A stretch of DNA of 64,000 nucleotides from Colwellia sp. (GTDB lineage: Bacteria > Pseudomonadota > Gammaproteobacteria > Enterobacterales > Alteromonadaceae), in contig NZ_JABSPA010000008.1 in assembly GCF_013214175.1 (NCBI RefSeq), positions 176,775 to 240,774 on the forward strand. The letters run 5' to 3'. Shown piece after piece: positions 1 through 10,012 of the stretch (its first letter is position 1; every line of letters begins with the position of its first letter). The translations under genes were made by a program, and so were the position numbers. A model generated the notes under the pieces. It did not search any database and had not been told where the DNA came from. It worked only from the letters and a program-made list of their open reading frames with translations.

Positions 1-85
1 GAGGTGTATCGCAAGCGAAACCTTCAGAAACTGGTAAACCATATTCAGCGAATAATTGTTTCGCTTGATACTCATGCAAATTCAT
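1..85 (-). CDS. sucC: Succinyl-CoA synthetase beta subunit, 5' end only
   Basis: Only the first 28 codons lie in the window, and the gene continues past base 1. The reverse-strand translation begins [16 protein letters not shown], the highly conserved N-terminus of the ATP-grasp beta subunit of succinyl-CoA synthetase, followed by LPVSEGF. The enzyme converts succinyl-CoA to succinate with ATP or GTP formation in the cytoplasmic TCA cycle. It is the next gene after sucB on the same strand, the usual sucABCD order. Identity is clear from this short stretch. Confidence 0.93.
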   Translation of the reverse strand, partial: MNLHEYQAKQLFAEYGLPVSEGFACDTP

Positions 86-166
86 GGTGTTTTATCCATT
101 TATCTGTAAATAATGACAGTCAATTGCACTTCTAAGAAGTACTGAGAGTCTGCCCGTGAAAAGTAT

Positions 167-226
167 CTCGATTATAGTATAAACGCTCTAATGACGGTAG
201 CCATTAGAGCAAATACTATAGTCGAG
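167..226. repeat. Two-tier inverted repeat between sucB and sucC
   Basis: An outer arm at 167-180 pairs with 213-226 (13 of 14 positions, with the odd one able to form G-U in RNA). An inner perfect 9-bp arm at 185-193 pairs with 202-210 around an 8-base loop. The sucB-sucC transcript could fold into a stem of about 23 bp. There is no U-run, so it is not a standard intrinsic terminator. It may be an mRNA processing or stability element, or an interspersed palindromic repeat. The rest of 86-316 shows no gene. Confidence 0.7.
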
Positions 227-316
227 GAACTAAATTTTTATAGCTTAAGTTTTTTGTTATCGTTTTCTTAATAAAACAACTTAAAAAACGACTTAGCTAT
301 CAAGTTAACTATCTAC

Positions 317-1786
317 TTATATATCTAAAAGAAGACGTGTAGGGTCTTCTAACAAATCTTTGATTGTTACTAAGAAACCAACAGACTCTTTACCATCAAC
401 TAAACGGTGATCGTAAGATAATGCTAAGTACATCATAGGTAGAATTTCAACTTTTCCATCAACTGCCATAGGACGGTCTTGGATTTTATGCATACCTAAG
501 ATTGCCGCTTGCGGTAAGTTGAGGATAGGTGTTGAAAGCAATGAACCAAAAACACCACCGTTAGTGATAGTGAAGTTACCGCCAGTCATTTCAGCCATTG
601 AAAGCTTACCATCACGACCTTTAAGCGCTAATGCTCGAATACCATTTTCAATACCGGCCATGCTTAATTGATCTGTGTCGCGTAATACTGGAGTAACTAA
701 ACCACGCGGAGTAGAAACTGCAATAGAAATGTCGAAGAAGTTATGATAAACAATATCATCGCCGTCAATTGAAGCATTGATTGCTGGGTAGCGTTTAAGC
801 GCTTCCGTTACCGCTTTCACGTAGAAAGACATAAATCCTAAACGGGTATCATGGGTTTTCTCAAACAAGTCTTTATATTGCTTGCGAAGCTCCATAATTG
901 GCTTCATGTTAACTTCGTTAAAAGTTGTTAACATGGCCGTTTCATTTTTAGCTGCTAATAAGCGTGTCGCGATTGTTTTACGTAAACGTGTCATAGGTAC
1001 ACGTTTCTGTGTACGCTCACCTAAATCTTGAACAGCTGGTGCAGGGGCTGCGGCTTTTGCTACCGGAGCTGCTGCTGGCTTATTGGCTGCTGCAGCAACG
1101 TCTTCTTTAGAAATACGACCACCTTTACCAGTACCAACAACATCTGCTGCTGTTAAGCCTTTTTCTGTCATTAAACGACGTACTGAAGGGCTAGCAATTT
1201 CATCGCTGCTTACTGCATCTTCGGCAGTCGCAGTAGCAGTAGTATTCGCTGTAGCACCGGCGTTAAGTTCGCCAATTTTTTGTGCGCCTAAAACAGTATC
1301 GCCTTCAACATGGATAATTTTACCAATTACGCCATTGTCTTGAGCAACAACTTCAAGTACTACTTTATCTGTTTCAATATCAACTAAGTTTTGGTCAACT
1401 GATACAGTATCACCTTCGGCTACATGCCATGTAGCAACAGTCGCATCCGCTACTGATTCAGGTAAAACAGGTACAACGATATCAATAACTTTAGTTGCGG
1501 TTGCAACTGGTGCACTTGCTGCTGCAACCGGTGCTGGAGCCGCTGCGCCGCCTTCTGAATAGGTACCAATTACTTGGTCGCCTAATACAGTCGCGCCATC
1601 CACTTGACTAATATCAGTCATAACGCCATCACAAGTAGCTGGGACTTCTAATACTACTTTGTCTGTTTCAATATCTACTAAGACTTGATCACGGGTAAAT
1701 TTTTCACCAACTTGTACATGCCAAGTTGCCACTGTTGCATCAGCAACGGATTCTGGTAATACCGGAACTTTGATTTCGGTTGTCAT
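317..1786 (-). CDS. sucB: 2-oxoglutarate dehydrogenase E2, dihydrolipoyl succinyltransferase with two lipoyl domains
   Basis: This is the E2 core of 2-oxoglutarate dehydrogenase. It moves the succinyl group from E1 (SucA) to CoA through lipoyl-lysine arms. The 489 residues hold a lipoyl domain at about 2-76 with ETDKVVLEV (lysine 43), an Ala/Pro-rich linker, and a second lipoyl domain at about 102-174 with the same motif (lysine 141). An E3-binding domain at about 197-231 ([13 protein letters not shown]) and the acyltransferase domain with [10 protein letters not shown] near the C-terminus follow. E. coli SucB has one lipoyl domain and about 405 residues, so the second domain accounts for the extra length. 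It lies 63 bp downstream of sucA and upstream of sucC on the same strand. Confidence 0.97.
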   Translation of the reverse strand: MTTEIKVPVLPESVADATVATWHVQVGEKFTRDQVLVDIETDKVVLEVPATCDGVMTDISQVDGATVLGDQVIGTYSEGGAAAPAPVAAASAPVATATKVIDIVVPVLPESVADATVATWHVAEGDTVSVDQNLVDIETDKVVLEVVAQDNGVIGKIIHVEGDTVLGAQKIGELNAGATANTTATATAEDAVSSDEIASPSVRRLMTEKGLTAADVVGTGKGGRISKEDVAAAANKPAAAPVAKAAAPAPAVQDLGERTQKRVPMTRLRKTIATRLLAAKNETAMLTTFNEVNMKPIMELRKQYKDLFEKTHDTRLGFMSFYVKAVTEALKRYPAINASIDGDDIVYHNFFDISIAVSTPRGLVTPVLRDTDQLSMAGIENGIRALALKGRDGKLSMAEMTGGNFTITNGGVFGSLLSTPILNLPQAAILGMHKIQDRPMAVDGKVEILPMMYLALSYDHRLVDGKESVGFLVTIKDLLEDPTRLLLDI

Positions 1787-1849
1787 TTTATAATTCCTTA
1801 CAAACTTTCTATACGCTCACTTGTTGAAACAAGTAAGCGCACTAAAGGG

Positions 1850-4660
1850 TTAATCTAATGTTAACGCTTGGGTAATAAGCGCTTGCTGTTCTTTCACATG
1901 AACTGACATATACCCAACAGCAGGTGCTGCTGAAGCCTTACGGCCTGCATAAGTCAAATAAGTACCTTCAGGGATAGCAGCTCTAAAATGATGCTGTGAA
2001 CAATACCAAGCACCTTGGTTTTGCGGCTCTTCCTGACACCAAACAAATTGCTTCACATGTTGGTATTGTTTTAATACCGCTTGTAGCTCTTGTTCAGGGA
2101 ATGGGTAAAGTTGCTCAATACGTACAATAGCAACATTATTAAGTTCATTTTTACGGCGTTGATCTAATAGCTCGTAATATACTTTACCGCTACAGAACAC
2201 TACACGCTCAACTGCACTGGAATCTAATTCGTCTATTTCACCGATAACATTATGGAACACACCCGTGGCCATTTCTTCTAATGAAGAAACCGCTAATGGA
2301 TGACGTAATAATGACTTAGGTGACATAACCACTAATGGACGACGCATAGGGCGAACCACTTGGCGGCGTAACATATTAAATACTTGCGCAGGTGTTGATG
2401 GTACACAAACTTGCATATTATGATCAGCACAGAGTTGTAAGAAACGTTCTAAACGTGCTGATGAATGCTCTGGACCTTGACCTTCATAGCCATGTGGTAA
2501 CAACATAGTTAAGCCACATAAACGGCCCCACTTTTGTTCACCTGAACTAATAAATTGGTCAAAAACCACTTGCGCACAGTTAGCAAAATCGCCAAATTGT
2601 GCTTCCCAAATAGTTAAACCAGCTGGCTCAGCCGTAGTGTAGCCATATTCAAAAGCTACTACTGATACTTCTGACAATACCGAGTCATGAATATCAAATG
2701 GACCTTGACCTTCACGGATATTTTCTAATGGTGAATAAGTACTGCCATCATCTTGATTATGTAAAACTGCATGACGATGGAAGAAGGTGCCGCGACCTGA
2801 ATCTTGGCCGGTAATACGAACACGTTTACCAAGATCAACAATAGTTGCATAAGCTAAGTTTTCAGCCATGCCCCAATCCAGTAATTTTTCACCTTTAGCC
2901 ATTCTCATGCGATCATCATAGATCTTCTTAACACGCGAATGTACAGGGTGACTTTCTGGAATAGTGGCAATTTTCGTTGCTAAGTCTGTTAGTTTATCAA
3001 GCTCTATTGCTTTATCGTAATCATCATCCCACTCATGACCAAGATAAGGGGTCCAATCAACAGAATGTTCTGTCATTGGACGCCATTGCTCAACAGTACA
3101 CTGACCTTCATCAAGCAATTTACGGTAATAAGCAGTTAGCTCATCAACTTTTGCTTGCGTCAAGCTGCCTTCTGCGGCCAATTTTTCTGCGTATAATTGA
3201 CGTGGTGTAGGATGCTTTTTAATGATTTTATACATCATTGGCTGAGTAGCACTTGGCTCATCAGCTTCATTATGTCCATGACGGCGATAACAAACTAAAT
3301 CGATAACCACGTCACGTTTAAATTCATTACGGTAATCAAGGGCTATTTGGGTTACTAAAATAACCGCTTCTGGATCATCACCATTTACATGTAAAATTGG
3401 CGCCTGTACCATTTTAGCAATTTCAGTACAGTATTCACCTGAGCGGGTATCTTCTGCTACTGAAGTAGTAAAGCCAACTTGGTTATTAACCACGATACGT
3501 ACCGTGCCACCCACTTTAAATGCACGCGCTTGCGACATGTTAAAAGTTTCTTGCACCACACCTTGACCGGCAATAGCCGAATCACCATGAATGGTAATAG
3601 GTAATACTAAATCACCTTGGTCACCTTCAACACCGCCGCGTCTATCTTGTCTAGCTCTTACCGAGCCAATAACAACAGGATTAACAATTTCAAGATGCGA
3701 AGGGTTAAACGCTAAGGCTAAATGAACATTACCGCCAGGAGTAACAAAATCTGAAGAATAACCTTGATGGTATTTCACATCACCCGAGCTTGATATTTCA
3801 TCATGTTTACCGGCAAACTCATCAAATAACTTTGATGGATTTTTACCCATAACATTAACTAATACATTTAAACGACCGCGATGTGCCATGCCCATAACCA
3901 CTTCTTTAGTGCCAGCAGTACCAGCGCGAGTGATTAATTCTTTAAGCATGGGAACGAGTGCATCACCACCTTCTAATGAAAAGCGTTTTGCACCTGGGAA
4001 TTTCGCCCCTAGATATTTCTCTAAACCATCAGCGGCAATCAAACCTTTAAAGATTTCGGTCTTTTCATCAACGCTCAAATTAGCTTGTGACTGAACTGAT
4101 TCAAGACGTTGTTGTATCCAACGTTTCTCATCAGTTGAGGTCATGTGCATATATTCAGCGCCAATAGAACCACAATAGGTAGCTTTTAAGGTTTTAAATA
4201 ACTCACCTAACTTCATGGTCTCTTTGCCAACAGCAAATGAGCCTAAATTAAATTCTTTATCAAAGTCGTTTTCTGATAAGTCATGATGCGATAATTGCAA
4301 ATCACGAACTTTATCGCGTTGCCATAAACCCAAAGGATCTAAATTAGCGTTTTGATGACCGCGGAATCTAAAAGCATTAATAAGTTGTAATACTTTTACC
4401 TGTTTAGCATCTCCACCGGAAACAACAACTTGTTTTTGGGTTTGTTTTGCTAAGGTTTTAAATTCTTCACGGATAGCACTGTGGCGGTATTCCACCTCAC
4501 TGCCTTCGACTTTAGGGAGTTGACCGAAGATTTCTTGCCATTCTGTTGATACAGAGGCGGAGTTATCTAGGTATGATTCGTACAATTCTTCGATATAAAC
4601 GATGTTGCCACCGTTTAAGTGGGAAGACTCTAGCCAAGCCTTCATTACACCTTCTGGCAT
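1850..4660 (-). CDS. sucA: 2-oxoglutarate dehydrogenase E1 component
   Basis: This thiamine-diphosphate decarboxylase is the first step of the 2-oxoglutarate dehydrogenase complex. It decarboxylates 2-oxoglutarate and succinylates the lipoyl arms of SucB. The N-terminal KAWLESSHLNGGN matches the SucA peptide that contacts the other subunits, and the body has GMAHRGRLNVL and the TPP-binding GDSAIAGQGVV region. I chose the ATG at 4660 (MPEGVMKAWLESS). It has AAGGA eight bases upstream, and the ten extra residues from an in-frame ATG at 4690 have no counterpart in the family. An ATG at 4645 is also possible. The product is about 936 residues, the normal length. It sits between sdhB and sucB. Confidence 0.97.
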   Translation of the reverse strand: MPEGVMKAWLESSHLNGGNIVYIEELYESYLDNSASVSTEWQEIFGQLPKVEGSEVEYRHSAIREEFKTLAKQTQKQVVVSGGDAKQVKVLQLINAFRFRGHQNANLDPLGLWQRDKVRDLQLSHHDLSENDFDKEFNLGSFAVGKETMKLGELFKTLKATYCGSIGAEYMHMTSTDEKRWIQQRLESVQSQANLSVDEKTEIFKGLIAADGLEKYLGAKFPGAKRFSLEGGDALVPMLKELITRAGTAGTKEVVMGMAHRGRLNVLVNVMGKNPSKLFDEFAGKHDEISSSGDVKYHQGYSSDFVTPGGNVHLALAFNPSHLEIVNPVVIGSVRARQDRRGGVEGDQGDLVLPITIHGDSAIAGQGVVQETFNMSQARAFKVGGTVRIVVNNQVGFTTSVAEDTRSGEYCTEIAKMVQAPILHVNGDDPEAVILVTQIALDYRNEFKRDVVIDLVCYRRHGHNEADEPSATQPMMYKIIKKHPTPRQLYAEKLAAEGSLTQAKVDELTAYYRKLLDEGQCTVEQWRPMTEHSVDWTPYLGHEWDDDYDKAIELDKLTDLATKIATIPESHPVHSRVKKIYDDRMRMAKGEKLLDWGMAENLAYATIVDLGKRVRITGQDSGRGTFFHRHAVLHNQDDGSTYSPLENIREGQGPFDIHDSVLSEVSVVAFEYGYTTAEPAGLTIWEAQFGDFANCAQVVFDQFISSGEQKWGRLCGLTMLLPHGYEGQGPEHSSARLERFLQLCADHNMQVCVPSTPAQVFNMLRRQVVRPMRRPLVVMSPKSLLRHPLAVSSLEEMATGVFHNVIGEIDELDSSAVERVVFCSGKVYYELLDQRRKNELNNVAIVRIEQLYPFPEQELQAVLKQYQHVKQFVWCQEEPQNQGAWYCSQHHFRAAIPEGTYLTYAGRKASAAPAVGYMSVHVKEQQALITQALTLD

Positions 4661-4757
4661 TGCCTTGTTCCTTTGCTGGGGGTAAAGCAATTAAAATTTA
4701 TAACCATTGTAAGTTCAAAATAAACCTAAACGGTTACGCTAAAAACATATTTAATTT

Positions 4758-4818
4758 AACAGGGTATTCCATTTAAAAGCTAAACGGACAGTTTAACTGA
4801 AAAGTATAATACCCTGTT
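4758..4818. repeat. Two-tier inverted repeat between sdhB and sucA
   Basis: An 11-bp outer arm at 4758-4768 (aacagggtatt) is perfectly repeated in inverse at 4808-4818. Inside it, 4777-4784 pairs with 4790-4797 (7 of 8, the other position a possible G-U) around a 5-base loop. The design resembles the element at 167-226 but the sequence differs. It lies in the 5' leader of sucA, 98 bases or more from the start codon, where it could affect transcription or translation of sucAB relative to sdh. It is not followed by a U-run. Confidence 0.6.
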
Positions 4819-4889
4819 TATTCTTGCATATAAATCAATAAAGTAAACTTAGACTAAAGCAGTAGTTAAAGTAACTTTAGCTAAGCTTA

Positions 4890-4921
4890 AATGTTATTAA
4901 ACCGCGCGGTTTAATAACATT
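4890..4921. repeat. Perfect 32-bp palindrome covering the sdhB stop codon
   Basis: Bases 4890-4921 read the same on both strands (16-base half: aatgttattaaaccgc). The last seven sense codons of sdhB (MLLNRAV) and its TAA stop all lie inside the palindrome. In RNA it gives a very stable hairpin with a GC core, without a U-run on either side. It could protect the sdh mRNA from 3' exonucleases or bind a dimeric protein. Directly downstream on the reverse strand, around 4867-4880, is another small palindrome (taaagt-a-acttta). Confidence 0.8.
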
Positions 4922-5604
4922 GATTTAATATGACCAATAGCTTTGGTTGGGTTTAATCCTTTTGGACAAACATCAACACAGTTCATAATACCGTGACAAC
5001 GGAATACGCTATAGGCATCTTGTAAATCATCTAAACGCTCTTCTGTAGCAGTATCACGACTATCAATTAAGAAGCGATAAGCATGCAACAAACCTGCTGG
5101 ACCGATAAACTTATCCGGATTCCACCAAAATGAAGGACATGAAGTTGAACAACATGCACATAAAATACACTCATAAAGGCCGTCTAATTTTTCACGTTCT
5201 TCAATTGATTGTATGTTTTCACGCGCAGCGGGTTGAGCATCGTTGATCAAGTATGGTTTAATTTTTTCATATTGCTGATAAAATTGTGTCATATCAATAA
5301 TCAAGTCACGCACTACCGGTAAACCAGGTAGTGGACGTAAAACGATAGTTTTCGCTTTTAACTCTGATAATGGCGTGATACAAGCCAAACCATTTTTACC
5401 ATTCATGTTTAAACCGTCAGAGCCACATACACCCTCACGACATGAACGACGGAATGATAAGGTTGCGTCTTCTTCTTTCAAAAGAATAAGCGCATCAAGA
5501 ATCATCATATCAGAGCCTTCAGGCACTTCCAGCTGATAATCTTTCATGTATGGCTTAGCGTCTACATCAGGATTGTAGCGGTAAATCGAAAAATTTTGTT
5601 TCAT
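4897..5604 (-). CDS. sdhB: Succinate dehydrogenase iron-sulfur subunit
   Basis: This subunit carries electrons from the FAD of SdhA to quinone at the membrane. The 235 residues include the [2Fe-2S] ferredoxin domain with FRRSCREGVCGSDG (Cys55, Cys60, Asp63, then Cys75). The C-terminal dicluster part has CILCACCSTSCP at about 149-160 and CHGIMNCVDVCP at about 206-217, which hold the [4Fe-4S] and [3Fe-4S] clusters. Length is normal. It starts 24 bp after sdhA and ends inside a perfect palindrome. It is the last gene of sdhCDAB. Confidence 0.98.
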   Translation of the reverse strand: MKQNFSIYRYNPDVDAKPYMKDYQLEVPEGSDMMILDALILLKEEDATLSFRRSCREGVCGSDGLNMNGKNGLACITPLSELKAKTIVLRPLPGLPVVRDLIIDMTQFYQQYEKIKPYLINDAQPAARENIQSIEEREKLDGLYECILCACCSTSCPSFWWNPDKFIGPAGLLHAYRFLIDSRDTATEERLDDLQDAYSVFRCHGIMNCVDVCPKGLNPTKAIGHIKSMLLNRAV

Positions 5605-5628
5605 CGTATATTTCCTACAATTAAGTCC

Positions 5629-7398
5629 TTAGTAAACACGTGCTTTCGGTGGGAAAGCTTCGCGGTGAACAGGTTTCATATTAACAGCACGTTTTGACAT
5701 TGCTTCAGTTTCAGGCGTGTAAACTGAGTGACATAACCAGTTTACATCATCACGTTCAGTGAAATCTTGACGAGCATGAGCACCTCGAGATTCCGTACGG
5801 AAGTTCGCTGCTTTTGCTGAACAAAATGCCGTTTCCATTAAGTTATCTAACTCTAAACACTCAATACGTTGAGTATTAAACTCAGAAGACTTATCATCTA
5901 AACGGGCAACTTTAAGACGATCACGAAGCTCAGTTAATTCAGTCATGCCTTTAGCCATGGCTTCTCCTTCTCGGAAAACCCCAAAGTTCATTTGCATACA
6001 CTGTTGTAAATCTTTACGAATTTGTACTGGGTCTTCACCTTTCGTAGAAGACTCCCAACGATTAGTACGAGCAAGTGACGCTTCTAAATCAGACTCAGAG
6101 GCATCGGTGCCTGATTGAGTTTCATTTAAGTAAGTACCTAAGAAGTTACCTGCAGCGCGGCCAAATACCACTAAATCAAGTAATGAGTTACCACCTAAGC
6201 GGTTAGCTCCATGCACAGATACACAGGCAATTTCACCTACGGCAAATAAACCTTCAACGATAGTTTCTTTACCATCAGTGCCAATGTTAAGCGCTTGACC
6301 ATTAACGTTAGTCGGTACACCACCCATTTGATAATGACAGGTAGGAATGACTGGAATTGGCTCTTCTGCTGGATCAACATGAGCAAAGGTCTTAGATAAT
6401 TCACAAACACCGGGTAAACGTTTGTATAAGGTTTCGCGACCTAAGTGATCAAGTTTTAACTTAATGTGAGGACCGTATTGAGGATGGTCACAACCACGAC
6501 CTTCACGAATCTCTGTCATCATTGAACGAGCAACAACATCACGACCCGCTAAATCTTTTGCGTTTGGCGCGTAACGCTCCATGAAGCGTTCGCCGTCTTT
6601 GTTAAGTAGATAACCACCTTCACCACGACAACCTTCAGTAACTAATACACCCGCACCCGCGATACCGGTTGGGTGGAACTGCCACATTTCCATGTCTTGC
6701 ATTTGAATGCCGGCACGAAGTGACATACCAACACCATCACCAGTATTGATATGAGCGTTAGTAGTTGAGGCGAAGATACGACCAGCACCACCAGTAGCAA
6801 GTACAGTAGCACGGGCTTTAAAGTAAACAATTTCACCGGTTTCGATACAAATAGCGGTAGTACCTACAACAGCACCGTCACTATTTTTAACTAAATCTAA
6901 AGCATACCATTCAGAGTAAACGTTAGTTTTGTTTTTAACATTTTGTTGGTACAAACAATGTAGCAGCGCATGGCCAGTACGGTCAGCAGCAGCTGCAGTA
7001 CGTGCAGCTTGCTCACCACCAAAGTTTTTAGACTGGCCACCAAACGGACGTTGGTAAATTTTACCATCTTCAGTACGAGAAAAAGGCAAACCCATTTTCT
7101 CTAGTTCAATGACAGATTCAGGACCTACTTTACACATGTATTCAATAGCATCTTGGTCACCGATATAATCAGAGCCTTTAACGGTATCGTACATATGTTG
7201 TTCCCAGTGATCTTCATGGGCATTACCTAAAGCAACGGTAATACCACCTTGAGCAGATACTGTATGAGAACGAGTTGGAAATACTTTAGAAATCAAGGCA
7301 CAAGATTTGCCTGATTCAGAAATTGCTAATGCAGCGCGCATACCTGCGCCGCCTGCGCCAATAACTATGGCGTCAAATTCACGAATTGGAACGCTCAC
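5629..7398 (-). CDS. sdhA: Succinate dehydrogenase flavoprotein subunit
   Basis: This is the catalytic subunit of respiratory complex II; it oxidises succinate to fumarate. The 589 residues open with a Rossmann FAD site ([13 protein letters not shown] at about 12-24). His45 in [10 protein letters not shown] is the expected covalent FAD attachment point. The active-site regions [16 protein letters not shown] and [14 protein letters not shown] are all present. The stop codon is one base before the sdhD reading frame ends at 7399, so the genes abut. Its neighbours are sdhD upstream and sdhB downstream. Nothing is missing. Confidence 0.98.
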   Translation of the reverse strand: MSVPIREFDAIVIGAGGAGMRAALAISESGKSCALISKVFPTRSHTVSAQGGITVALGNAHEDHWEQHMYDTVKGSDYIGDQDAIEYMCKVGPESVIELEKMGLPFSRTEDGKIYQRPFGGQSKNFGGEQAARTAAAADRTGHALLHCLYQQNVKNKTNVYSEWYALDLVKNSDGAVVGTTAICIETGEIVYFKARATVLATGGAGRIFASTTNAHINTGDGVGMSLRAGIQMQDMEMWQFHPTGIAGAGVLVTEGCRGEGGYLLNKDGERFMERYAPNAKDLAGRDVVARSMMTEIREGRGCDHPQYGPHIKLKLDHLGRETLYKRLPGVCELSKTFAHVDPAEEPIPVIPTCHYQMGGVPTNVNGQALNIGTDGKETIVEGLFAVGEIACVSVHGANRLGGNSLLDLVVFGRAAGNFLGTYLNETQSGTDASESDLEASLARTNRWESSTKGEDPVQIRKDLQQCMQMNFGVFREGEAMAKGMTELTELRDRLKVARLDDKSSEFNTQRIECLELDNLMETAFCSAKAANFRTESRGAHARQDFTERDDVNWLCHSVYTPETEAMSKRAVNMKPVHREAFPPKARVY

Positions 7399-7746
7399 TT
7401 ATACACCCCACACGGTTAAAAAGCCAAACACTAGGTAGGCTAATAAGATAACTGAAAATACAAATTGCAAAGCACCGCGATAAAACGCTGGTTTAACGTA
7501 ATCTGACAATACTTGCCATACGCCAATTTTAGCGTGAGTAAGTAAAGCTAACAGTGCTAAGACTGTTGCCACTTTAACGCTGGTACAAGCAAAAAAACCT
7601 TGCCATAGTTCAAAGGTAACGCTCGGTGTTACCACAAAAAAACCGGCAAGCAGTAAGGTATATAGAGCAAGAATGATGGCACTCGCTCTTAAAAGGATAA
7701 AATCATGTACGCCATTTCGGCCTACTGATGCGACGACGTTTACCAT
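7399..7746 (-). CDS. sdhD: Succinate dehydrogenase membrane anchor subunit
   Basis: This small hydrophobic anchor helps bind haem b and quinone in complex II. The product MVNVVASVGRNGVHDFILLRA matches the SdhD N-terminus and has three membrane helices; it ends in TVWGV as SdhD proteins do. I chose the ATG at 7746, which has AGGAG seven bases upstream and gives 115 residues. An ATG at 7782 would add twelve residues the family lacks. The start overlaps the sdhC stop by seven bases (ATGGTAA), which suggests translational coupling. Confidence 0.93.
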   Translation of the reverse strand: MVNVVASVGRNGVHDFILLRASAIILALYTLLLAGFFVVTPSVTFELWQGFFACTSVKVATVLALLALLTHAKIGVWQVLSDYVKPAFYRGALQFVFSVILLAYLVFGFLTVWGV

Positions 7747-8114
7747 AACCAAACTCCTATTACTGCTGATACTGCTAACCAAATAATCATGATTAATTTG
7801 GCTGTGGCATTACCTGAAGCTAATTCTTCAAAATGACCCATATCCATAAATAAGTGGCGAATGCCGGCTAATAAATGGTAAGTCAATGCTGAAAGACAGC
7901 CAAAAATAATGAAGCTAAAGAATAAGCCATCAAGGTAACCTTGAATTTGACTAAATCCTTCTGCAGAAGAAAGAGAGATGGAAAGGGTCCACAATAAAAT
8001 GCCAATAGCAAATACCATAATTACACCAGAAATACGGTGAAGTATTGAGGCATTAGCTGCCGGGTGCATTTTAATTGTAGTTAGATCTAGATTTACAGGA
8101 CGTTGTTTTTTCAC
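7740..8114 (-). CDS. sdhC: Succinate dehydrogenase cytochrome b556 subunit
   Basis: This is the other membrane anchor of complex II. The 124 residues contain NASILHRISGV, the conserved quinone-site region, and YHLLAGIRHLFMDMG with the haem-ligand histidine, within three transmembrane helices. The frame starts with GTG at 8114 (KKQRPVNLDL follows). No strong Shine-Dalgarno sequence precedes it. It is the first gene of the leftward sdhCDAB-sucABC run, and its 5' leader lies in the long spacer shared with gltA. Confidence 0.95.
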   Translation of the reverse strand: MKKQRPVNLDLTTIKMHPAANASILHRISGVIMVFAIGILLWTLSISLSSAEGFSQIQGYLDGLFFSFIIFGCLSALTYHLLAGIRHLFMDMGHFEELASGNATAKLIMIIWLAVSAVIGVWLW

Positions 8115-8673
8115 AATTGTTGCCTAAAGAGCTCGAAAGCCTTCAACTTTTATTATTGTTACTCATGAACTACCTTTATCTAGTTGATTTCAAAACGTCA
8201 CATTTGCAACGTAAAACAATAAAATAAAAGTAATTCCCGAAAGTGAACGGTATCTTTACACCCATTTTTGACGAGCGTACCGATCGTATACAATTCTAAC
8301 TAACTTCATTACACGATTCTAGTTAGATTTTGTAATATGACACAAAAAAAATTAAAGCAAAATGAATCATCGATCGAATAGAAAAAGCTACAGAACATAA
8401 GGATTATATAATCGATAACAGTGAATTACAATTTTACCAAACCCTAAGATTTGTCATGGGTTAGTTTTTAAACGATTTTTTGTGCTGTATTAAACTTTAG
8501 TATAATTACTCTTACATTTTAAATTGATTTCGAGGTAGAATGTCGCCAGTTTGAAAAACCCAAGAAAAGTCACAAAACTGATTATTTATTCACTAGGCTT
8601 AGTACGTGAATTGAGCAAGTTAGTCGAATGTCAGTAAATGTAAATAAATTATAATTGATAGGGGAAAAACATT
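8115..8673. other. 559-bp divergent spacer between sdhC and gltA
   Basis: No coding frame of note is present. The spacer is AT-rich and must hold promoters for both the leftward sdh-suc operon and the rightward gltA gene. On the gltA side I see a sigma-70-like site at 8478-8506 (listed separately). Around 8279-8294 is a partly symmetric accgatcgtat element. I could not pick one convincing sdhC promoter or a recognisable regulator site. Divergent placement fits co-regulation of TCA-cycle genes. Confidence 0.6.
8478..8506 (+). promoter_or_regulatory. Candidate gltA promoter
   Basis: A perfect -10 box TATAAT at 8501-8506 is preceded by ttttgt at 8478-8483 with 17 bases between them. The -35 is weak. 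The start codon is about 170 bases downstream, leaving a long leader. Confidence 0.45.
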
Positions 8674-9960
8674 ATGGCTGAATTAAAAGCCACTCTGAGT
8701 ATTGATGGCAAAGAAATTGGACAGTTTTCAATTTTAAAAGGTACTGCTGGTACCGACGTAATTGATATTAGAACTCTAGGTAGCCATGGCTATTTCACCT
8801 ACGACCCTGGCTTCTTAGCTACGGCATCTTGTGAATCCTCGATTACGTTCATTGATGGTGATAAAGGTATATTGCAACATCGTGGTTATGCCATTGATGA
8901 TTTAGCAAAAAAAGCTGATTACTTAGAAGTTTGTTATATCTTATTGAATGGTGATTCACCAAGCCAATCCCAATATGATGAATTTAAAAGCATCATCACT
9001 AACCATACTATGGTGCATGAAAAGTTAGCCCACTTCTTCCAAGGTTTTTTACCTGATGCGCATCCTATGGCGATGGTTTGTGGTGTTGTTGGCGCGATGT
9101 CATCTTTCTATCACAGTGACTTAGATATCACTGACCCTGCACAGCGTAAACGTAGTGCTCATAGATTAATTGCTAAAATGCCAACTATCTCGGCAATGGC
9201 TTATAAATACAGTGTTGGGCAACCTTTTGTTTACCCACGCAATGAGCTGTCTTATGCAGAAAACTTCCTGCACATGATGTTCTCAGTACCTGCTGAAGAA
9301 TATATAGTAAGTCCTATCATAGCGAATGCTATGGATAGAATCTTTACTTTACATGCTGATCATGAACAAAATGCTTCAACGTCTACCGTACGTTTAGCGG
9401 GTTCATCTGGCGCTAACCCTTATGCTTGTATTGCAGCGGGTGTCGCTTCTTTATGGGGACCAGCACATGGCGGCGCTAATGAAGCCTGTTTAACTATGCT
9501 TGAAGAGATAGGCACGTTAGACAGAGTTGATGAGTATGTTGCTAAAGCGAAAGATAAAAATGACCCTTTCCGCTTAATGGGCTTTGGTCATCGTGTATAT
9601 AAAAACTTCGACCCTCGTGCAACGGTAATGCGCGAAACATGTCACGAAGTATTGAAAGAACTAGGTATTAGCGATCCACTACTTGATGTTGCTATGGCAT
9701 TAGAGAAAGTAGCACTTGAAGACCAGTACTTTATTGAAAAGAAATTATACCCTAACGTAGATTTCTACTCAGGTATTATTCTTAAAGCCATTGGTATCCC
9801 GACAAGCATGTTCACAGTGATTTTTGCTATGTCTAGAACAGTAGGTTGGATTGCTCACTGGGATGAAATGTTATCTCAACCGGGTCAAAAAATCGGTCGT
9901 CCTCGCCAAAAGTATACTGGTGACATTAACCGTGAATTCGTACCATTAAACAAAAAATAA
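8674..9960 (+). CDS. gltA: Type II citrate synthase
   Basis: This enzyme condenses oxaloacetate and acetyl-CoA to citrate, the entry step of the TCA cycle. The 428 residues match the hexameric, NADH-sensitive gammaproteobacterial type in length. The catalytic histidine is in [11 protein letters not shown], the oxaloacetate-binding part in [15 protein letters not shown], and the catalytic aspartate in NVDFYSGI. The ATG at 8674 follows aggggaa. It is transcribed alone, away from sdhC, and is closed by a strong terminator. Confidence 0.98.
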   Translation: MAELKATLSIDGKEIGQFSILKGTAGTDVIDIRTLGSHGYFTYDPGFLATASCESSITFIDGDKGILQHRGYAIDDLAKKADYLEVCYILLNGDSPSQSQYDEFKSIITNHTMVHEKLAHFFQGFLPDAHPMAMVCGVVGAMSSFYHSDLDITDPAQRKRSAHRLIAKMPTISAMAYKYSVGQPFVYPRNELSYAENFLHMMFSVPAEEYIVSPIIANAMDRIFTLHADHEQNASTSTVRLAGSSGANPYACIAAGVASLWGPAHGGANEACLTMLEEIGTLDRVDEYVAKAKDKNDPFRLMGFGHRVYKNFDPRATVMRETCHEVLKELGISDPLLDVAMALEKVALEDQYFIEKKLYPNVDFYSGIILKAIGIPTSMFTVIFAMSRTVGWIAHWDEMLSQPGQKIGRPRQKYTGDINREFVPLNKK

Positions 9961-9985
9961 TGACTTAATTAAAAATTATTAAGTT

Positions 9986-10012
9986 AAAAAGGCAGCATTT
10001 GCTGCCTTTTTT
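9986..10012 (+). terminator. Intrinsic terminator of gltA
   Basis: A GC-rich stem ggcagc/gctgcc (9991-9996 with 10001-10006, loop attt) extends with A-T pairs and is followed by a T-run. It lies 26 bases after the gltA stop. Confidence 0.9.

Noticed and set aside
4546..4776. Plus-strand frame over the sucA start
   Set aside because: It runs antisense to sucA and its leader hairpin, without a ribosome-binding site.
8115..8300. CRP site upstream of sdhC
   Set aside because: A TGTGA half-site is present on the reverse strand, but the second half does not match TCACA.
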